Positions 5,996-7,664 of a DNA stretch of 7,664 nucleotides are shown here, one piece after another. Position 1 is the stretch's first letter, and every line of letters begins with the position of its first letter. The stretch comes from Oscillospiraceae bacterium. GTDB taxonomy: Bacteria; Bacillota; Clostridia; Oscillospirales; Ruminococcaceae. Made by a program: the position numbers and the translations under genes. Location of the stretch: NCBI GenBank assembly GCA_019416775.1, contig DXWR01000039.1, positions 1 to 7,664 of the forward strand, given 5' to 3'. Under the pieces are notes generated by a model. It was given only the letters and a program-made list of their open reading frames with translations. It did no database searches and had not been told where the DNA came from.

Positions 5996-6000
5996 ATAAG

Positions 6001-6087
6001 TGTTGTAAGGCGCAAAATGAGCATTATTTTGCTGCTATGCGGCGAATGCAGCCCCGAATCCAACAAAAAGCAACGAGAAGCAAGGAG
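6001..6087 (+). promoter_or_regulatory. Structured ptsH leader and tandem 10-nt repeat at the ribosome binding site
   Basis: GCAAAAT (6012-6018) pairs with ATTTTGC (6026-6032). GCTGC (6031-6035) pairs with GCAGC (6048-6052); the two stems share bases 6031-6032 and compete for them. TGTTG (6001-6005) can close the whole with CAACA (6061-6065). Downstream, AAGCAACGAG (6068-6077) and AAGCAAGGAG (6078-6087) are tandem copies with one difference, and the second supplies the Shine-Dalgarno AAGGAG (6082-6087). A role is inferred only. Confidence 0.35.
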
Positions 6088-6098
6088 CGAAGATCGTC

Positions 6099-6362
6099 AT
6101 GTATGTAAGAGATGTAATCGTCAAAAATAAGGTGGGTCTCCATGCCCGCCCCGCCACCTTCTTCATTCAGCGTGCCAACGAATACCAATCCTCCATCTGG
6201 GTGGAGCGGGACGAACGCCGGGTGAACGCAAAAAGTCTGTTGGGGGTTCTCAGTTTGGGGATTCTGGGACAGCATCAGATCCGTATCATTGCGGACGGCA
6301 CCGATGAAAAGGAAGCCGTAGACGCCTTGGTGAGCTTGGTGGAATCCGGCTTCACTGCCTGA
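6099..6362 (+). CDS. ptsH: Phosphocarrier protein HPr
   Basis: HPr carries phosphate from enzyme I to sugar-specific EIIA proteins and, in Firmicutes, is a signal for carbon catabolite repression. The 87-residue length is typical. The active-site motif GLHARPA (13-19) holds the phosphorylatable His15 with Arg17. NAKSLLGVLSLGI (43-55) holds Ser46, the HPr kinase/phosphorylase site that allows CcpA partnering. Keeping His15 separates it from Crh, which has Gln there. The ribosome binding site AAGGAG (6082-6087) lies 11 nt before ATG, a slightly long spacing. The gene stands alone between its own promoter and terminator; ptsI is not adjacent on either side within the window. It could serve true PTS transport, regulation, or both. 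Confidence 0.97.
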   Translation: MYVRDVIVKNKVGLHARPATFFIQRANEYQSSIWVERDERRVNAKSLLGVLSLGILGQHQIRIIADGTDEKEAVDALVSLVESGFTA

Positions 6363-6387
6363 GCTTCTTGCGTATATTGATTTTTTT

Positions 6388-6424
6388 AAGCAGCGGAGGA
6401 ATTTCCTTCGCTGTTTTCTTTTTT
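6388..6424 (+). terminator. Intrinsic terminator of ptsH
   Basis: CAGCGGAGGA (6391-6400) pairs with TCCTTCGCTG (6404-6413): ten pairs including one G-T, with a 3-nt loop. AAG (6388-6390) adds pairs with TTT (6414-6416). The T-rich tract TTTTCTTTTTT occupies 6414-6424. It starts 25 nt after the ptsH stop. Confidence 0.93.
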
Positions 6425-6486
6425 CGCCGGTTTCTCTGTTGATGCCAAAGATTCAAAGATTTTTCACAAACAAACCCCGAAAGTGT

Positions 6487-6523
6487 GTTACAATTTGTCA
6501 TAGTTCCGGGGACAATTTGTAAC
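6487..6523 (+). repeat. Near-perfect inverted repeat upstream of the CdaR/PucR-type regulator
   Basis: GTTACAATTTGTC (6487-6499) and GACAATTTGTAAC (6511-6523) are complementary at 12 of 13 positions, with an 11-nt spacer. The core ACAATTTGT is also an exact direct repeat (6490-6498 and 6512-6520) offset by 22 bp, about two helical turns. It lies about 58 bp before the -35 box of the downstream gene. No T-run follows, so it is more likely a protein-binding site than a terminator. The rest of the 289-nt gap is A-rich, with A-tracts at 6551-6557 and 6561-6565 just upstream of the promoter. Confidence 0.6.
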
Positions 6524-6580
6524 TAACTGCCCTTCTGAGGAATACTGTCCAAAAAAACGCAAAAAGATTCGGCAAACCTG

Positions 6581-6609
6581 TTGCAAAAACACGGGAATTT
6601 AGGTAAAAT
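6581..6609 (+). promoter_or_regulatory. Promoter of the CdaR/PucR-type regulator gene
   Basis: TTGCAA (6581-6586) and TAAAAT (6604-6609) are 17 nt apart. A-tracts upstream may act as an UP element. The start site is predicted near 6616, leaving a short leader of about 36 nt. Confidence 0.8.
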
Positions 6610-6624
6610 AATACTGTATACCTA
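6600..6624 (+). promoter_or_regulatory. Inverted repeat spanning the -10 box and start site (candidate operator)
   Basis: TAGGTA (6600-6605) and TACCTA (6619-6624) are perfect complements separated by 13 nt. They enclose the -10 TAAAAT and the predicted start site, a position where bound protein would block transcription. Autorepression by the encoded regulator is a guess. Confidence 0.35.
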
Positions 6625-6651
6625 TCACTTTGTCAGCAAAGGAGAATGAAG

Positions 6652-7664
6652 ATGTCGAATCGTTTATTTCAGGGAGTCGTTCACCAGATGCGTGATGTCA
6701 TCAATCGGGTCATCGGTGTTGTAGATGAAACGGCTGCCATCATTGCGTGCAGTGACTTATCCAAAGTGGGGTTGACCAACGAGTTCATCGCCCTGGATCT
6801 GAGTGATTCCCACGACACCTTTATCCGGGACGGCTATACCTATAAGCCTTTCGGTCCCCACATCAAGCCGGATTACGCCGTGTTTGTAGAAGGAACCGAC
6901 GAAAGCGCTTCCAAGTATGCCCAGCTTTTGGCCATCTCCCTGTCCTCCATTAAGCAGTATTACGACGAAAAGTACGACCGCAATAACTTTGTGAAGAACG
7001 TGGTGCTGGACAACATTCTCCCCGGCGATATTTATATCAAAGCCCGGGAGCTGCACTTTAACGCTGATGCCACACGGGTGGCTTTCCTCATCCGGGTCAG
7101 CGGCAGCAACGATGTGTCCACCTATGATGTGGTGCAGAATCTGTTTCCGGATAAACAGAAGGATTTTGTTTTTTCTATCGGAGAAAACGACATTGTCTTG
7201 ATTAAGGAAATCAAACCGGGCATTGACAGCAAGGATTTGGAAAAGCTGGCCCGTTCCATCGCCGATACCCTCAGCGGAGAATTTTACACCAAGGCTGTGG
7301 TAGGCATCGGCACCGCCGTCACCGGGGTGAAGGAGCTGGCAACCTCCTTCAAGGAAGCCCAGGTGGCTCTGGAAGTGGGCAAGGTCTTTGACAATGAAGA
7401 AACCATTGTCCGCTACGATAATCTGGGCATTGCCCGGCTGATTTATCAGCTGCCGGTGACCCTTTGCGAAACTTTTCTCAGAGAAGTGTTCCACCAGGGC
7501 GGCATCGAGAGCCTGGATCATGAAACGTTGTTTACCATCCGCCGTTTCTTTGAAAACAACCTGAACGTCTCCGAAACTTCCCGGAAGCTGTTCGTCCACC
7601 GGAACACCTTGGTGTATCGTTTGGAAAAGATCAAAAAGCTCACCGGGCTGGATCTGCGGGAGTT
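6652..7664 (+). CDS. CdaR/PucR-family transcriptional regulator (3' end missing)
   Basis: The frame is open from ATG 6652 to the window end, giving 337 residues; probably only a few tens are missing. The HTH_30-type DNA-binding helix-turn-helix near the C-terminus contains NVSETSRKLF and VHRNTLVYRL (315-324), then KLTGLDL. Before it lies a CdaR GGDEF-like domain with VGIGTAVTGVKEL (217-229) followed by a SFKEAQVALEVG helix. The N-terminus has VIGVVDETAAIIACSDLSKVG-like sequence (20-40), resembling the start of sugar-diacid recognition sensor domains; this is a weaker match. No signal peptide or membrane segment is seen, so it is cytosolic. AAAGGAG (6638-6644) is 7 nt before ATG 6652. An in-frame ATG at 6646 is too close to that site. 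The ligand and targets are unknown; neighbours suggest carbon metabolism. Confidence 0.85.
   Translation, partial: MSNRLFQGVVHQMRDVINRVIGVVDETAAIIACSDLSKVGLTNEFIALDLSDSHDTFIRDGYTYKPFGPHIKPDYAVFVEGTDESASKYAQLLAISLSSIKQYYDEKYDRNNFVKNVVLDNILPGDIYIKARELHFNADATRVAFLIRVSGSNDVSTYDVVQNLFPDKQKDFVFSIGENDIVLIKEIKPGIDSKDLEKLARSIADTLSGEFYTKAVVGIGTAVTGVKELATSFKEAQVALEVGKVFDNEETIVRYDNLGIARLIYQLPVTLCETFLREVFHQGGIESLDHETLFTIRRFFENNLNVSETSRKLFVHRNTLVYRLEKIKKLTGLDLRE

Noticed and set aside
6006..6018. TGTAAGGCGCAAA as a cre (CcpA) site in the ptsH leader
   Set aside because: The half-sites do not keep cre spacing or symmetry; it is better explained as part of a leader stem.
6463..6494. TTCACA with TACAAT (6489-6494) as an extra upstream promoter for the regulator
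   Set aside because: The spacing is 20 nt and the TACAAT is part of the inverted repeat; the promoter at 6581-6609 is much better.
6541..6617. AATACTGT at 6541-6548 and 6610-6617 as a direct repeat
   Set aside because: An 8-mer in an A/T-rich gap with 69-bp offset is easily due to chance, and the flanks do not match.
6646..6648. ATG as the start of the regulator
   Set aside because: It lies only 1 nt after the GGAG ribosome binding site; ATG 6652 has proper 7-nt spacing.
6757..7599. A 280-codon minus-strand open frame opposite the CdaR/PucR-type regulator
   Set aside because: It is in register with the plus-strand gene and has no ribosome binding site or family motif; the plus-strand protein has clear HTH and GGDEF-like sequence.

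Overview
The window reads as a chromosomal core-gene segment of a Firmicute, most likely class Clostridia and near the Oscillospirales/Ruminococcaceae. The evidence is the order ylxM-ffh-rpsP-khpA-rimM-trmD, strong AGGAGG-type ribosome binding sites, near-consensus sigma-A promoters, GTG and TTG starts, and an HPr that keeps both His15 and Ser46. Base composition is moderate in G+C. Every gene is on the plus strand. I see no mobile element, CRISPR array, tRNA or rRNA.

Layout. (1) 1-654: the 3' part of an RsuA-type 16S rRNA pseudouridine synthase; its start lies before the window. (2) 827-1942: a single-gene unit for an MsmX/UgpC-type sugar ABC transporter ATPase with its own promoter and a strong intrinsic terminator. 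(3) 2081-5854: a translation and protein-targeting operon driven by a perfect-consensus promoter (TTGACA-17-TATAAT): ylxM, ffh (SRP GTPase), rpsP (bS16), khpA (KH-domain RNA-binding protein), rimM and trmD. A terminator-like hairpin lies between khpA and rimM. The rpsP leader can form mutually exclusive helices. (4) 5967-6424: a single-gene ptsH (HPr) unit with its own promoter, a structured leader and a terminator. (5) 6425-7664: a regulatory region with two inverted repeats and a good promoter, then the 5' part of a CdaR/PucR-family regulator cut off by the window end.

The genes follow two themes. The first is ribosome and tRNA maturation plus co-translational targeting: RsuA, YlxM-Ffh, bS16, KhpA, RimM, TrmD. 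The second is carbon uptake and its control: the sugar ABC ATPase, HPr, and a regulator with a possible small-molecule (sugar-diacid type) sensor domain. No coding gene looks novel. The points most worth a second look are non-coding: the switch-like rpsP leader, the terminator inside the khpA-rimM gap, the hairpin at the very 5' end of the ylxM-ffh transcript, and the inverted repeats upstream of the regulator.
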